Origin: Anaerolineaceae bacterium
GTDB lineage: Bacteria > Chloroflexota > Anaerolineae > Anaerolineales > Anaerolineaceae
DNA length: 64,000 nt
Reading direction: 5' to 3'
Assembly (NCBI GenBank): GCA_012839565.1
Contig: DUMZ01000008.1
Span: forward strand, 62,001 to 126,000
The translations under genes and the position numbers were made by a program. A model generated the notes under the pieces. That model had not been told where the DNA came from and did not search any database. It worked only from the letters and a program-made list of their open reading frames with translations. Positions 33,259 through 43,529 of the stretch are shown in pieces. How positions within the stretch are numbered: the first letter of the stretch is position 1; each line of letters starts with the position of its first letter.

Positions 33259-34230
33259 GTGACAGGAATTATGGAAATGGTAACACCAAAAGTAGAACGC
33301 ACTGAAGAGTCGCGTAACTACGGAAAGTTTACGATAAGCCCGCTGGAGCGTGGCTACGGCGTCACCCTCGGCAACGCCCTCCGACGCGTGTTGCTGTCGT
33401 CGCTTGATGGCGCGGCAGTCACCGCGATTCGGCTTACTGATGTTATGCACGAGTTTAGCACCATTCCTGGTGTCCGCGAGGACGTTATCCAGGTGATGTT
33501 GCAGCTGAAACTCCTGCGTTTTAAACTTCACAATGTCGAGACCGCGCAGCTACATCTGGAAGTAAAAGGTAAAGGCACCATTACGGCTGCTGATATCGTC
33601 TGTCCGCCTGAGGTTGAAATCATTAATCCTGATCTTTACCTCTTTAGCATGAACGAAGATGGTCATGAAGTTGATATTGACTTGACCGTTGAAGCCGGAC
33701 GTGGCTATTTGCCCGCTGGCGACCGCGCTGAAAGATTGCCCATTGGCGTTTTGCCCGTGGATGCGATCTTCTCGCCCATCCAACGTGTTAACTGGTCAGT
33801 TTCAAGCGCCCGAGTTGGCAGAAGCACCGACTTTGACCGTCTTACTTTGGAAATTTGGACAGATGGTACCATTTCGCCCGAACGCGCTTTGATTGATGCA
33901 TCGCGCATTCTGATGCAACACCTAAGCTACATTAGCGGAACTACCGAAGATATGCTCATCAAACCCGAACCCGTTGTGGAAACTGAGCAACTTCCCCAGG
34001 TAAAAGAGATCAACGAGGCTCCGATTGAGACTTTGGATCTCTCTGTGCGTGTTTTTAACTCACTCAAACGCACAGGTGTAATGACCGTTAATGACATCTT
34101 GGAACTTCTAGAAAAAGGCGATAGCGCAATGCTCTCAATTCGCAATTTTGGCGAAAAGAGTCTGCAAGAACTAAAAGCCAAAATGGCCGAAAAAGGATAT
34201 ATTGAAAATACAGAAGTGGAGAACGACTAA
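33259..34230 (+). CDS. rpoA: DNA-directed RNA polymerase subunit alpha
   Basis: GKFTISPLERGYGVTLGNALRRVLLSSLDGAAVT; C-terminal domain LSVRVFNSLKRTGVMTVNDIL. Confidence 0.98.
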   Translation: MTGIMEMVTPKVERTEESRNYGKFTISPLERGYGVTLGNALRRVLLSSLDGAAVTAIRLTDVMHEFSTIPGVREDVIQVMLQLKLLRFKLHNVETAQLHLEVKGKGTITAADIVCPPEVEIINPDLYLFSMNEDGHEVDIDLTVEAGRGYLPAGDRAERLPIGVLPVDAIFSPIQRVNWSVSSARVGRSTDFDRLTLEIWTDGTISPERALIDASRILMQHLSYISGTTEDMLIKPEPVVETEQLPQVKEINEAPIETLDLSVRVFNSLKRTGVMTVNDILELLEKGDSAMLSIRNFGEKSLQELKAKMAEKGYIENTEVEND

Positions 34231-34613
34231 TGCGGCACCGAGTTAAAGGATCTCGTCTGAATATGCGTGTTGGTCATCGCAACTCACAGCGACGCACGCA
34301 GGTTAGACAACTATTTGAATACGAAAGAATCCAAACCACCGTGGCTAAGGCAAAATCTATTCAGCCCGACGCTGAAAGACTTATTACCATAGCCAAAAAC
34401 GCACTCAAAGGTGATGACATCGCCCAGGTTAATGGCCGACGCCGTGTAGCTGCCTATTTGGGCAACAACAGCACTGAAATCGTCAAAAAACTGTTTGATG
34501 ACATCGCACCGCGTTTTACAAATCGACCAGGTGGTTATACACGTTTGCTCAAAACCGGACCGCGCCAGGGCGATAATGCTGAAATGGCGCTCTTAGAGTT
34601 GGTTTCTGAGTAA
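34230..34613 (+). CDS. rplQ: 50S ribosomal protein L17
   Basis: MRHRVKGSRLNMRVGHRNSQRRTQVRQLFEYERIQTTVAKAK. Confidence 0.97.
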   Translation: MRHRVKGSRLNMRVGHRNSQRRTQVRQLFEYERIQTTVAKAKSIQPDAERLITIAKNALKGDDIAQVNGRRRVAAYLGNNSTEIVKKLFDDIAPRFTNRPGGYTRLLKTGPRQGDNAEMALLELVSE

Positions 34614-34651
34614 ATTGAAGAATTATTAAGCCTTTCCGAAAGTTGAAGGGC

Positions 34652-35419
34652 ATGGCACATTACAAACTTATTCTCGCATACGAAGGCACTGCATACGCGG
34701 GTTTTCAGCGCCAGGCTCACAAAGTGACCGTGCAAGGCACGGTCGAAGACGCCCTGCGCAAACTAGGCTGGCAGGGTCGGGCCATTATGGCATCGGGGCG
34801 CACTGACAGCGGTGTACACGCGTTGGGGCAGGTGATAAGCTTCAATTTTGACTGGAAGCACGGCACTACTAAGCTGGTAAAAGCTTTGAACGCCAACCTG
34901 CCATCTGATATATCTGCGCAACACGCTATGGAAGTCCCCTGGGCGTTTCATCCCCGCTACGATGCTCTGCGACGTGAATATCGCTACCGGCTCTACTTCC
35001 AGCCCGAACGCGACCCTTTGCGTGATGCTTTTGCCTGGCGTCTTAACCGAGCGCCGAATCTTTCTTTGATGAACGAGGCGGCAAGCTTAATGCTCGGAAG
35101 CCACGACTTTAGAGGCTTTGGCAGAGCATTGAAAGAAGACGGCAGCACAACGCGCGAAATCTTTGAGGTAGATTGGAAAAGCGCTGGCGATGAACAACAT
35201 TTCACAATCATCGGCAATGCTTTTCTCTACCACATGGTAAGGCGCATCGTTTACGTGCTGGTAAAGCTTGGACTGGAAGAACTTCCGGTTGAGATCGTCA
35301 AAAAGGGTCTTACAGAGGGCGAAACTGGCATTGTGAGCTTAGCTCCCGCCAGGGGCTTATGCCTTATGCAGGTTGAATACCCTGAAAGCGTCTTCAGCGA
35401 GAATTTGAAAGTAGATTAA
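34652..35419 (+). CDS. truA: tRNA pseudouridine(38-40) synthase TruA
   Basis: LAYEGTAYAGFQRQ...ASGRTDSGVHALGQVISF; ATG at 34652. Confidence 0.96.
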   Translation: MAHYKLILAYEGTAYAGFQRQAHKVTVQGTVEDALRKLGWQGRAIMASGRTDSGVHALGQVISFNFDWKHGTTKLVKALNANLPSDISAQHAMEVPWAFHPRYDALRREYRYRLYFQPERDPLRDAFAWRLNRAPNLSLMNEAASLMLGSHDFRGFGRALKEDGSTTREIFEVDWKSAGDEQHFTIIGNAFLYHMVRRIVYVLVKLGLEELPVEIVKKGLTEGETGIVSLAPARGLCLMQVEYPESVFSENLKVD

Positions 35420-35464
35420 ATCCCGGCTTAAAACCGGTGAAAGTAGAAAACGGAGAAAGAAAAA

Positions 35465-35893
35465 GTGGATAAAACTTATGTCCCTAAAGGAAAGCCTGAA
35501 GGCGAGTGGTATCTGGTAGACGCCAGTGGTCAAACGCTCGGACGCTTGGCAACCAAAATCGCTGAAATTTTGGTGGGCAAACATCGACCCGATTTCACAC
35601 CCGGTGTGGTTTTGGGTGATCACGTGGTTGTGGTTAACGCTGAAAAAATCTATGCTAATCCAACCCGTACGTCCCAAAAATTGTATCGACGACATACTGG
35701 TTATCCAAGTGGCCTCAGAGAAGTGACTTATGAACGTATGATGGAACGACATCCCGACCGCATCATCCGCTTTGCGGTGCGTGGTATGTTGCCCCAGAAT
35801 AAGCTCACTGACCGCTATCTTGCTAATCTCAAGATTTATGCTGGCCCCGAACACCCCCACGAAGCCCAGGGTCCGAAACCATTCGGAGAGTAG
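35465..35893 (+). CDS. rplM: 50S ribosomal protein L13
   Basis: VDASGQTLGRLATKIAEILVGKHRPDFTPGVVLGDHVVVVNAEKI; GTG start. Confidence 0.97.
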   Translation: MDKTYVPKGKPEGEWYLVDASGQTLGRLATKIAEILVGKHRPDFTPGVVLGDHVVVVNAEKIYANPTRTSQKLYRRHTGYPSGLREVTYERMMERHPDRIIRFAVRGMLPQNKLTDRYLANLKIYAGPEHPHEAQGPKPFGE

Positions 35894-35906
35894 ATAAAGA
35901 GGAATT

Positions 35907-36299
35907 ATGGCACAATACATCGAAGCTGTTGGACGACGCAAACAAAGTACTGCCCGCGTGCGCATTTACGAAGGCAGTGGCGTGATTACCGTCAACGATA
36001 AACCCATCGCGGACTATTTCCCCCGTGGTGGCGACATTCCCGCTATTTTAGAAGCGATTGAAGCTACCGGAAAGAATCCCAACGTCTACGACGTGACTGT
36101 AAAGGTCATGGGTGGTGGTGTGAGCGGTCAGCGGGATGCCGTGAAACTTGGTTTGGCGCGCGCTTTGCTTGCTGAAGACGAATCGGTGCGTACAGCTTTG
36201 CGCGATAAGGGTCTGCTTACACGCGACGCTCGCGTTAAGGAACGCAAGAAACCCGGTCTCAAACGCGCTCGCAAGGCTCCTACCTACACCAAGCGTTAG
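35907..36299 (+). CDS. rpsI: 30S ribosomal protein S9
   Basis: AVGRRKQSTARVRIYEGSGVITVN...LTRDARVKERKKPGLKRARKAPTYTKR. Confidence 0.98.
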   Translation: MAQYIEAVGRRKQSTARVRIYEGSGVITVNDKPIADYFPRGGDIPAILEAIEATGKNPNVYDVTVKVMGGGVSGQRDAVKLGLARALLAEDESVRTALRDKGLLTRDARVKERKKPGLKRARKAPTYTKR

Positions 36300-36363
36300 T
36301 TTGCTCGTTGTCGGGCAGGTATACTTACTGAAGTATATGCCTGTCGCAACTTATTTACATTAC

Positions 36364-36395
36364 AAAGGCTGCCACCGTTTGGGTGGACAGCCTTT
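36364..36395 (+). terminator. Intrinsic terminator after rpsI
   Basis: AAAGGCTG-CCACC-GTTT-GGGTGG-CAGCCTTT hairpin. Confidence 0.75.
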
Positions 36396-36437
36396 GCTTA
36401 ATTCAAATCGGCAATGCTTTTTGCCAGGGAGAATGCG

Positions 36438-37892
36438 ATGCAAAAACAAGGTATCGTCATTGTTGGACTAGGCCCCGCTGGCGCGAATTATCTCACGCGC
36501 GAAGCCTGGGACCATCTTTTGAGTTGTGAAGAAATTTACTTGCGCACGGCTTTTCATCCGGTTTGTTCAGAACTTCCGGAAAATCTCTCGCGTCATAGTT
36601 TTGACCATCTGTATGAAAGCCACGACGATCTTGAAGGTGTTTTGGATGCCATTGTTACCGAACTTGTCGCGCTTGCCGGGCTACCGCAGGGCGTGACTTA
36701 TGGTGTGCCAGGCAGTCCTTTTATCGGTGAAGAAACCGTGAGCCAGGTCGTTAAAATGCTGGCAGGAACGGACATCCCTGTGCGCATCATTGACGGCTTG
36801 AGCTATTTGGAACCGGTCAGCTCTGCATTGGGTCTGGACCTTTTGCCCCAAACAACGATTTTGGATGGACTTTACGTGGGAAGTCTGCTCACGCCACCTT
36901 TCCCGCCATCCGCGCCGGCAATTATCAGCCAGTTAGGCGGACAGTTTGAAGCATCAGAGCTCAAGCTAACCCTGATGCATAATTATCCGGACGAATATGA
37001 AGTTAAATTACTTCATAATCTTGGAACGTCTGAAGAAATTATTGAAACCTTACCGCTTTATGCCATCGACCAGTCCGTGCATTTGGGCATGATGAGTACG
37101 CTTTATCTGCCCGCGCGTGAAGAATCCACCGCGTTTGAAGACCTGCAAGAGGTCATCGCCCGCTTGCGCGCGCCAGGTGGTTGCCCGTGGGACCGTGAGC
37201 AAACCCATCTTAGCTTGCGCCAACATTTGCTTGAAGAAGCCTATGAAACGCTGGAAGCCCTTGATGATGAGGTCATGGACGGTTTGTGCGAAGAACTGGG
37301 CGATTTGTTGTTGCAAATTGTCTTGCATGCCCAAATCGCGACCGAAGAGGGTGACTTTAATATGACCGATGTGCTTAGTGGCATCAACAACAAGCTTAAA
37401 CGCCGCCATCCGCATGTTTTTGCGGGCTTGGATGTTGATTCGGTTGATACCGTGCTGCATAACTGGGAAAAAATAAAAGCCAGCGAACGCAAAGACCATC
37501 AGGAACGTCCGCAAGGCTTGTTGGATAGCGTTCCTAAAATCGCGCCGGCCTTGAGTCAATCGGAGCAAATTCAGCGCAAAGCTGCCCGGGTTGGCTTTGA
37601 TTGGCAGACGATTGAGCCAGTTGTTGATAAAATACATGAAGAACTCGCGGAACTCAAAGCAGCTGATAGCCCCGAAGAGCGCGAAAAAGAAGGTGGCGAC
37701 GTTTTGTTCGCCATGGTGAACCTTCTCCGCTGGCTTGAAGTTGACCCGGAAAACGCGCTTCGTGGTACAAACGCGCGCTTTAAAAACCGTTTCGCGTATA
37801 TCGAAGACGCAGCACGCAAACAGGGTAAAAGTCTCAGTGAGCTGAGTTTTGAAGAAATGGATGCTCTGTGGGACGAGGCCAAGTTGCAATAA
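36438..37892 (+). CDS. mazG: Tetrapyrrole methylase-like domain fused to MazG nucleotide pyrophosphohydrolase (YabN-type)
   Basis: N-terminal GIVIVGLGPAGANYLTREAW; C-terminal LRAPGGCPWDREQTHLSLRQHLLEEAYETLEALDD...EELGDLLLQIVLHAQIA. Confidence 0.92.
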   Translation: MQKQGIVIVGLGPAGANYLTREAWDHLLSCEEIYLRTAFHPVCSELPENLSRHSFDHLYESHDDLEGVLDAIVTELVALAGLPQGVTYGVPGSPFIGEETVSQVVKMLAGTDIPVRIIDGLSYLEPVSSALGLDLLPQTTILDGLYVGSLLTPPFPPSAPAIISQLGGQFEASELKLTLMHNYPDEYEVKLLHNLGTSEEIIETLPLYAIDQSVHLGMMSTLYLPAREESTAFEDLQEVIARLRAPGGCPWDREQTHLSLRQHLLEEAYETLEALDDEVMDGLCEELGDLLLQIVLHAQIATEEGDFNMTDVLSGINNKLKRRHPHVFAGLDVDSVDTVLHNWEKIKASERKDHQERPQGLLDSVPKIAPALSQSEQIQRKAARVGFDWQTIEPVVDKIHEELAELKAADSPEEREKEGGDVLFAMVNLLRWLEVDPENALRGTNARFKNRFAYIEDAARKQGKSLSELSFEEMDALWDEAKLQ

Positions 37893-37923
37893 AGACAGCA
37901 TTTATTATTGGTGGTGATATTTG

Positions 37924-39603
37924 ATGAAGCAAAAGAATAATCATCTCAATGACCAGGTCCACGATGACGTGACGTCTGCTCAAGCTGATTCAAGCGAACA
38001 AACGCTTGAGTTGATGGTGGAACAGTCCGAGCAAGCCAGCAAAGCCGGGCGACAAATCGCGCGCGCGGCATCTGTGGTTATGCTGGCCTATGTTTTTAGC
38101 ACGCTCATCGGTATCTTAAGGGGCATGGTCGTTTCGGGCGCGTTCGGCACATCGGCTGATCTTGATTCTTTCAATGCCGCCAACCGTGTTACCGAACTGC
38201 TTTTCAACCTTACCGCCGGGGGTGCCTTGGGCTCGGCGTTTATTCCCATGTTCACGGGAATGCTGACCAAGCGTGAAGAGAACAAAGCCTGGCGACTGGC
38301 GTCGGGTGTTATGAATACGCTCGTTATCATTTTGATTATTGTGGCGGCACTAATGTGGGTCTTCGCGCCAGCTATTGTGGAAAAAGGGCTTTTTGTGCTC
38401 ACACCTGGCACTCAAGTGACGCAAATTGAACTCACGGTGCGATTATTGCGCATTATGTTACCCACGGTGATTATTTTCGGCGTTAGTGGACTGGTGATGG
38501 GTATACTCAACGCGCATCAGGTCTTTTTGTGGCCGGCGCTGGCGCCATCGGCTTATTCTTTGGGCATCATTCTGGGCGTATTGCTCTTGCCAAAATCAAT
38601 GGGCATTGACCGCCTGGCATACGGAACGCTGATTGGCGCGGCTGGTCACTTTTTGTTGCAAGCGCCAACGCTGTTTAAGCTCCCCAAGCGCGCGTATTTT
38701 ATCGGCGAAGGGCTGAAAAACAAAGCCACCCGTCAAGTCTTCAAGCTGATGCTCCCGCGAATCCTTGGCGCGAGTGTGGTCCAGCTTAATTTCGTGGCAA
38801 ATACAATCATTGGCTTGAGTTTGGGCGAAGGCGCGGCCAGCGCGGTGACCTGGGCGTTTACATTGATGCTCATGCCCCAGGCGGCTATCGCGCAAAGCGC
38901 TGGTACGGCGTCTTTGCCAACGCTTTCCGCGCAATATGAACTCGGTCAACATGAACAATTCAAACAGACGCTCACGGGGATTATCCGCGCGGTGATGCTT
39001 TTGGCGATTCCTGCTACTGTTGGCATGATATTGTTGCGTGTGCCTTTGGTGCAGGTGATTTATGAGCGCGGTCAGTTTGACGCGACCTCAACCGCGATGG
39101 TCAGTTGGGCACTGCTTTGGTATGTGGCTGGTTTGGTAGGACATTGTTTGGTTGAGGTGCTCAGCCGTGGTTATTACGCCATGCAAGACACACGCACGCC
39201 GGTTATCGTGGGCGTTTTGGCGATGGGATTGAACATCGCGCTGTCATTCCTGTTTGTGCGCTTGTTTACGTATATGCCCCATGGCGGGCTGGCACTGGCA
39301 AATTCGGTAGCAACTGCCCTGGAAAGCATTGTGCTTATGGTTATTTTGCGTAAACGACTTGATGGCTTGGGCGGAAAGAATCTCTTTAACGCGATATGGA
39401 AGTCTTTGTTGGCGTCAGCAGTGATGGGGGGCGTTATTTGGGCCTGGATGAGCCTGATGGCTGGGCGATCAAAATACCTCGTCTTGTTGGGCGGTGGCGT
39501 TTTGGGTTTGCTGGCGTATGGTCTGATGATTTGGTTCTTAAAAGTGCCCGAGCTGCGCGCCATTTTCGCGCGGATAAAGCAAAGGTTAGCCAGGGCTGGT
39601 TGA
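37924..39603 (+). CDS. murJ: Lipid II flippase MurJ (MviN family)
   Basis: SAFGTSADLDSFNAANRVTELLFNLTAGGALGSAFIPMFT; about 14 TM segments. Confidence 0.92.
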   Translation: MKQKNNHLNDQVHDDVTSAQADSSEQTLELMVEQSEQASKAGRQIARAASVVMLAYVFSTLIGILRGMVVSGAFGTSADLDSFNAANRVTELLFNLTAGGALGSAFIPMFTGMLTKREENKAWRLASGVMNTLVIILIIVAALMWVFAPAIVEKGLFVLTPGTQVTQIELTVRLLRIMLPTVIIFGVSGLVMGILNAHQVFLWPALAPSAYSLGIILGVLLLPKSMGIDRLAYGTLIGAAGHFLLQAPTLFKLPKRAYFIGEGLKNKATRQVFKLMLPRILGASVVQLNFVANTIIGLSLGEGAASAVTWAFTLMLMPQAAIAQSAGTASLPTLSAQYELGQHEQFKQTLTGIIRAVMLLAIPATVGMILLRVPLVQVIYERGQFDATSTAMVSWALLWYVAGLVGHCLVEVLSRGYYAMQDTRTPVIVGVLAMGLNIALSFLFVRLFTYMPHGGLALANSVATALESIVLMVILRKRLDGLGGKNLFNAIWKSLLASAVMGGVIWAWMSLMAGRSKYLVLLGGGVLGLLAYGLMIWFLKVPELRAIFARIKQRLARAG

Positions 39604-39648
39604 AAATATTGCAAAATCTAAGCGTGTCTTAGAATAAAACAAAAAAGA

Positions 39649-40077
39649 CTAGGAATCTGGCGAATTAAAACGCGCGAAACCTTGCACGCCTATATCTTCA
39701 AAACGTTTAAATCCCACGTGCGTGTACCAGTTTTCAACATTACGGTTTGCTTCCCCAGCATCGGTTATCAAAACCACCTGGCGAATGTGTTTGACTTCTT
39801 CAAAAACACGTCGCATGAGTTCTTTGCCGATGCCTTTGTTTTGCCAGGCTGCTTTGACCAAAACATCTTGTATATAAGCGATTGTTTCACCATCACCAAC
39901 GACACGTATTAAGCCGATAAGCTCGTCTTGTTCCCAGGCGCTGATGACCAGGCGCGATGCTGCCACAGCGCGCTGGAGTTGGGGCAGATTGCTGGTGTAA
40001 GCCGTCCATCCCACGTCGCTATAAAGGGAAAGTAAGTTTTCGGCTTGAATGGCTTTATCGTATTTGTATTCAATCAT
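39649..40077 (-). CDS. GNAT-family N-acetyltransferase
   Basis: YIQDVLVKAAWQNKGIGKELMRRVFEEV acetyl-CoA motif. Confidence 0.88.
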   Translation of the reverse strand: MIEYKYDKAIQAENLLSLYSDVGWTAYTSNLPQLQRAVAASRLVISAWEQDELIGLIRVVGDGETIAYIQDVLVKAAWQNKGIGKELMRRVFEEVKHIRQVVLITDAGEANRNVENWYTHVGFKRFEDIGVQGFARFNSPDS

Positions 40078-40197
40078 CTTTATCGCCTTTTATGCTTTAT
40101 TAATGTGGTGTAATTATAAAACGAAAGCACGCACTCATATCTGAAAAAAGAGAGAACCCAGCAGAATCTCAAAACAGCCCTATTAGCAGCTAAAAAC

Positions 40198-40283
40198 CGA
40201 CTAAACGAAAAAGAAATTTTAGAAAAGTCGCTTTACAAATAGAAAAAGTTCGACTATACTAAAAAGCGATTTTAGAACAGTCG
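40198..40283 (+). promoter_or_regulatory. Promoter with two 33-bp inverted-repeat elements upstream of the ATPase at 40296
   Basis: CGACTAAACGAAAAAGAAATTTTAGAAAAGTCG (40198-40230) and CGACTATACTAAAAAGCGATTTTAGAACAGTCG (40251-40283), 28/33 identical, with TTTACA-N17-TATACT between and overlapping them. Confidence 0.75.
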
Positions 40284-40295
40284 AAAAGAGGCGAT

Positions 40296-41516
40296 ATGTA
40301 TATTCGAAGAGCGATTGAACCTGTCATCCAAAAGATGATAAATACTTTTAAAGTAGTACTTCTCACCGGCGCCCGCCAAGTGGGTAAATCGACAACTTTA
40401 AATCAAATGTTCACAAACCAGGATTATGAATATGTCAGTCTTGATGATTTTAATGAATTACAAATAGCTAAGAACAATCCCAAGGCTTTTTTTCTGAACC
40501 ATCCAGGAAAATTGATTATTGATGAGATACAATATGCGCCTCAATTGTTTCGTGAAATAAAGCTTAGGGTAGATAAAACCCAGGACTATGGACAATATAT
40601 ATTAACAGGCTCTCAAACCTATTCATTGATGCAAGGTGTTACCGAGAGTTTGGCAGGTCGGGTTGGAATTGCTCATTTAGATGGTTTGTCACTGCGAGAA
40701 ATATTACAAGATTCCTTCAATCAACCAATGGTTCCAAACGAAACTTTCATTCAGGCAAACCGTAAAGCTTTGCATGGCAGGGATTTATGGCAAGCAATAC
40801 ATCGGGGCAGTTTACCTGAGTTAACAAAGCTTAAAGAGCTGGATGGTGACCAGTATTATGCATCCTACCTAAGCACTTATATTGAAAGAGACGTGCGTTC
40901 GATTACGAACATACAGGATTTATCTTTGTTTAGCAATTTTATGCGTGTTATCGCGGCGCGGGTAAGCCAAGAAGTGAATTATGCTGATATGGCGAGCGTG
41001 CTGGGTGTCAGTGCGCCTACTGTGAAAGCCTGGATGTCAGTGTTGGAAGCATCCGGTTTGATTGTTTTGATTCAACCTTTCTCAAATAATCAACTATCCC
41101 GGGTTATTAAGCGTCCGAAACTCTATTTTATGGACACCGGATTAGTGGCATACCTTGGCCGATGGCTAAATCCGGAAAATTTGATGATGGGAGCAATGTC
41201 TGGCGCTGTTTTGGAGAATTTTGCGGTGAGCGAAATTATTAAATCTTTCCATAACGCTGGAAAGATTCATCCACCGGTTACTTTCTACAGGGATAAAGAC
41301 AGGCGTGAGGTGGATTTGATTATTGAAGACTCTGGTGTTCTGTATCCAATTGAAATTAAACAAACCGCATCGCCTAATCCGGGTATGGCAAGACACTTCA
41401 GCTTACTTGAAAAAGCGCAAGGATACACTGTGGGTAATCAAATAATTTTATGCCAAATTGACAAGAAGCGTTATTTAAGCGAAAACTTGATCGCCTATCC
41501 AGTTGGCGCAATTTAA
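40296..41516 (+). CDS. AAA ATPase with DUF4143-type C-terminal domain
   Basis: Walker A LTGARQVGKST, Walker B LIIDEIQYAPQLF, internal HTH-like segment, C-terminal REVDLIIEDSGVLYPIEIKQT. Confidence 0.9.
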   Translation: MYIRRAIEPVIQKMINTFKVVLLTGARQVGKSTTLNQMFTNQDYEYVSLDDFNELQIAKNNPKAFFLNHPGKLIIDEIQYAPQLFREIKLRVDKTQDYGQYILTGSQTYSLMQGVTESLAGRVGIAHLDGLSLREILQDSFNQPMVPNETFIQANRKALHGRDLWQAIHRGSLPELTKLKELDGDQYYASYLSTYIERDVRSITNIQDLSLFSNFMRVIAARVSQEVNYADMASVLGVSAPTVKAWMSVLEASGLIVLIQPFSNNQLSRVIKRPKLYFMDTGLVAYLGRWLNPENLMMGAMSGAVLENFAVSEIIKSFHNAGKIHPPVTFYRDKDRREVDLIIEDSGVLYPIEIKQTASPNPGMARHFSLLEKAQGYTVGNQIILCQIDKKRYLSENLIAYPVGAI

Positions 41517-41554
41517 AAAGCCTAATAATCAATTCTCAGAAATGCAAATAAAAA

Positions 41555-42010
41555 TTACGCCGGGAAGATTAGCCAGATTAGAATCGCAAACACAATACCA
41601 AAGAGCAAGCCGATAAGGGCTTCGGCTGGCGAGTGACCGATAACTTCGCGCAGGAATTTGACTTCATCCTCGGGCAGGTTGCGGTGGGCCAAAGCCTCGC
41701 GAATGATGGTGTTAATGCGTTCGGCGTGCAAGCCGGCTTGTCTGCGCACACCGGTGGCGTCGTAAACCACAATCATGGTTGCTGCCACACCCAGGAAGAA
41801 GGTCGGATGGTCCCAGCCATGATAAAGTCCAATTGAGGTCGTTACCGCGCTCATCAGAGCAGAGTGCGACGAAGGCATACTGCCGGAACTGATGATTAGC
41901 GACCAGTCCCATTTCTTGTGGCGCAAGTAGTGGATGGGTGTTTTTATAAGCTGCGCCAAAATCAGCGCGCCGAAAGCGGATAAAGCGATAGGGCTTCTGA
42001 AAAAACTCAT
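41555..42010 (-). CDS. Divergent PAP2 family protein (YuiD-like)
   Basis: SSGSMPSSHSALMSAVTTSIGL, VVYDATGVRRQAGLHAERIN, IGHSPAEALIGLLFGI. Confidence 0.9.
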   Translation of the reverse strand: MSFFRSPIALSAFGALILAQLIKTPIHYLRHKKWDWSLIISSGSMPSSHSALMSAVTTSIGLYHGWDHPTFFLGVAATMIVVYDATGVRRQAGLHAERINTIIREALAHRNLPEDEVKFLREVIGHSPAEALIGLLFGIVFAILIWLIFPA

Positions 42011-42013
42011 GGT

Positions 42014-42235
42014 TTAGTCAGCGGGGCTTTCGTTGAGTTCAGTTTCGCTTAAAGTGCTCACGCGCAGTCGGGCGCTTTCCAAAATCTGCGCGCAGAGTTT
42101 GCTAAGGCGTTTGCCTTCTTCGTAAAGCTTGATGGCTTCTTCAAGGGGCAAATCGGCGTTTTCAAGCTTGCTGATTACGTCCTGGAGTTGTGCAAAACTG
42201 CTTTCAAAGCTTTGGGTGGGGTCAGTTTTCGTCAT
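42014..42235 (-). CDS. xseB: Exodeoxyribonuclease VII small subunit
   Basis: SFESSFAQLQDVISKLENADLPLEEAIKLYEEGKRLSKLCAQIL. Confidence 0.94.
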   Translation of the reverse strand: MTKTDPTQSFESSFAQLQDVISKLENADLPLEEAIKLYEEGKRLSKLCAQILESARLRVSTLSETELNESPAD

Positions 42236-43484
42236 AATTATTCTCTCTTTTGATGTCAGTCACTTCGGCGTAAAAAGTGCCGTCAAGAATTTGTACTCTA
42301 ATAGGCAGGGTTGGTTCGATTTGGGCGATATGTTTGACCACTTTGCCGGTAGATGGATCGCTGATAATGGCGTAACCGCGTGCCAGGACTGCCATGGGGC
42401 TCAAGGCTTTAAGGTGGGCGCTTTCTTTTTCAAGGCGCAGTTCAAGGTTTTGCAGTTGGGCTGTCATGGCGCGGTCAAGACGGGCAAAAAGCTCATCCTG
42501 GCGTTGCAGGGTGTTGTAGATGCGTTGGCGGGGTGATACTCTTTCGAGCGCGCTTTGGACGAGTTGAAACTTTTGTTGGTGCATCGTAAAAATCGCTGAC
42601 AGGGATTGCTCAAGGCGGGCGCTTCTATCAGCAAGGTTTTGGAGCAAATCATCAACAGTTACCGGGCTGGCAAGTTCTGCCGCTGCGGTTGGCGTGGGCG
42701 CGCGCAGGTCGGCTACAAAGTCAGCGATGGTAAAGTCGGTTTCGTGGCCAACGCCGGAAATGACAGGTACGCGTGAATTGAAAATAGCGTATGCCAGTGC
42801 TTCATCGTTAAAACACCATAAATCTTCAATTGAGCCACCGCCACGACCAAGTAAAATGACATCCAGGTCTTTAATGCGGTTTAGCGCGTTGAGCGCGCGA
42901 ATGATTGACGCGGGCGCGTCCGCACCCTGAACAGTGCTAGGCGCGATGGTAACGCGGGCGGTGGGCAGACGCCGGTCAAGCGCGTGAAGCATGTCTTGCA
43001 GGGCAGCGCCGGTGGCGGAGCTGACGATGCCGATATGGTGCGGGAAACGCGGGAGGGGCTTTTTCTTGTCAAAAAGTCCGGCTGCCTGAAGCTTGGCTTT
43101 TAGCTTTAAAAACTCCGCGTAGAGTTGTCCCTGACCAGCCTGGCGCATTTCGCTGACGTAAAGCTGAACCTGCCCGGTAGCGGAATAGATGCTCATTGAG
43201 CCATGCACTTCAACCGCCATGCCTTCGCGCGGGTCAAAACGCAGGCCAAAGGTTGAGCCTTTCCACATGACGCATTTCACTTGCGCGTCGGCATCTTTGA
43301 GTGTGAAATAAAGATGTCCGGAACTGGCGCGGGTGAAATTCGAAATTTCGCCCTTGACCCAAATATCGCGCAAAACCTCGTCTGTTTCGAGTAATTCGCG
43401 CAGATAACTGTTGAGCGCTTTCACAGTCATGATGGCAGGTTGAAGGTCTTCGAAGTCAAACATGATGATAGTAGTATAATTCAA
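42222..43484 (-). CDS. xseA: Exodeoxyribonuclease VII large subunit
   Basis: KGEISNFTRASSGHLYFTLKDADAQVKCVMW; RGGGSIEDLWCFNDEALAYAI. Confidence 0.96.
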   Translation of the reverse strand: MNYTTIIMFDFEDLQPAIMTVKALNSYLRELLETDEVLRDIWVKGEISNFTRASSGHLYFTLKDADAQVKCVMWKGSTFGLRFDPREGMAVEVHGSMSIYSATGQVQLYVSEMRQAGQGQLYAEFLKLKAKLQAAGLFDKKKPLPRFPHHIGIVSSATGAALQDMLHALDRRLPTARVTIAPSTVQGADAPASIIRALNALNRIKDLDVILLGRGGGSIEDLWCFNDEALAYAIFNSRVPVISGVGHETDFTIADFVADLRAPTPTAAAELASPVTVDDLLQNLADRSARLEQSLSAIFTMHQQKFQLVQSALERVSPRQRIYNTLQRQDELFARLDRAMTAQLQNLELRLEKESAHLKALSPMAVLARGYAIISDPSTGKVVKHIAQIEPTLPIRVQILDGTFYAEVTDIKRENNYDEN

Positions 43485-43529
43485 AAAGCGATGAAAGATA
43501 ACAATAAGTTCTGAAAGAAAGTGAGGTGC

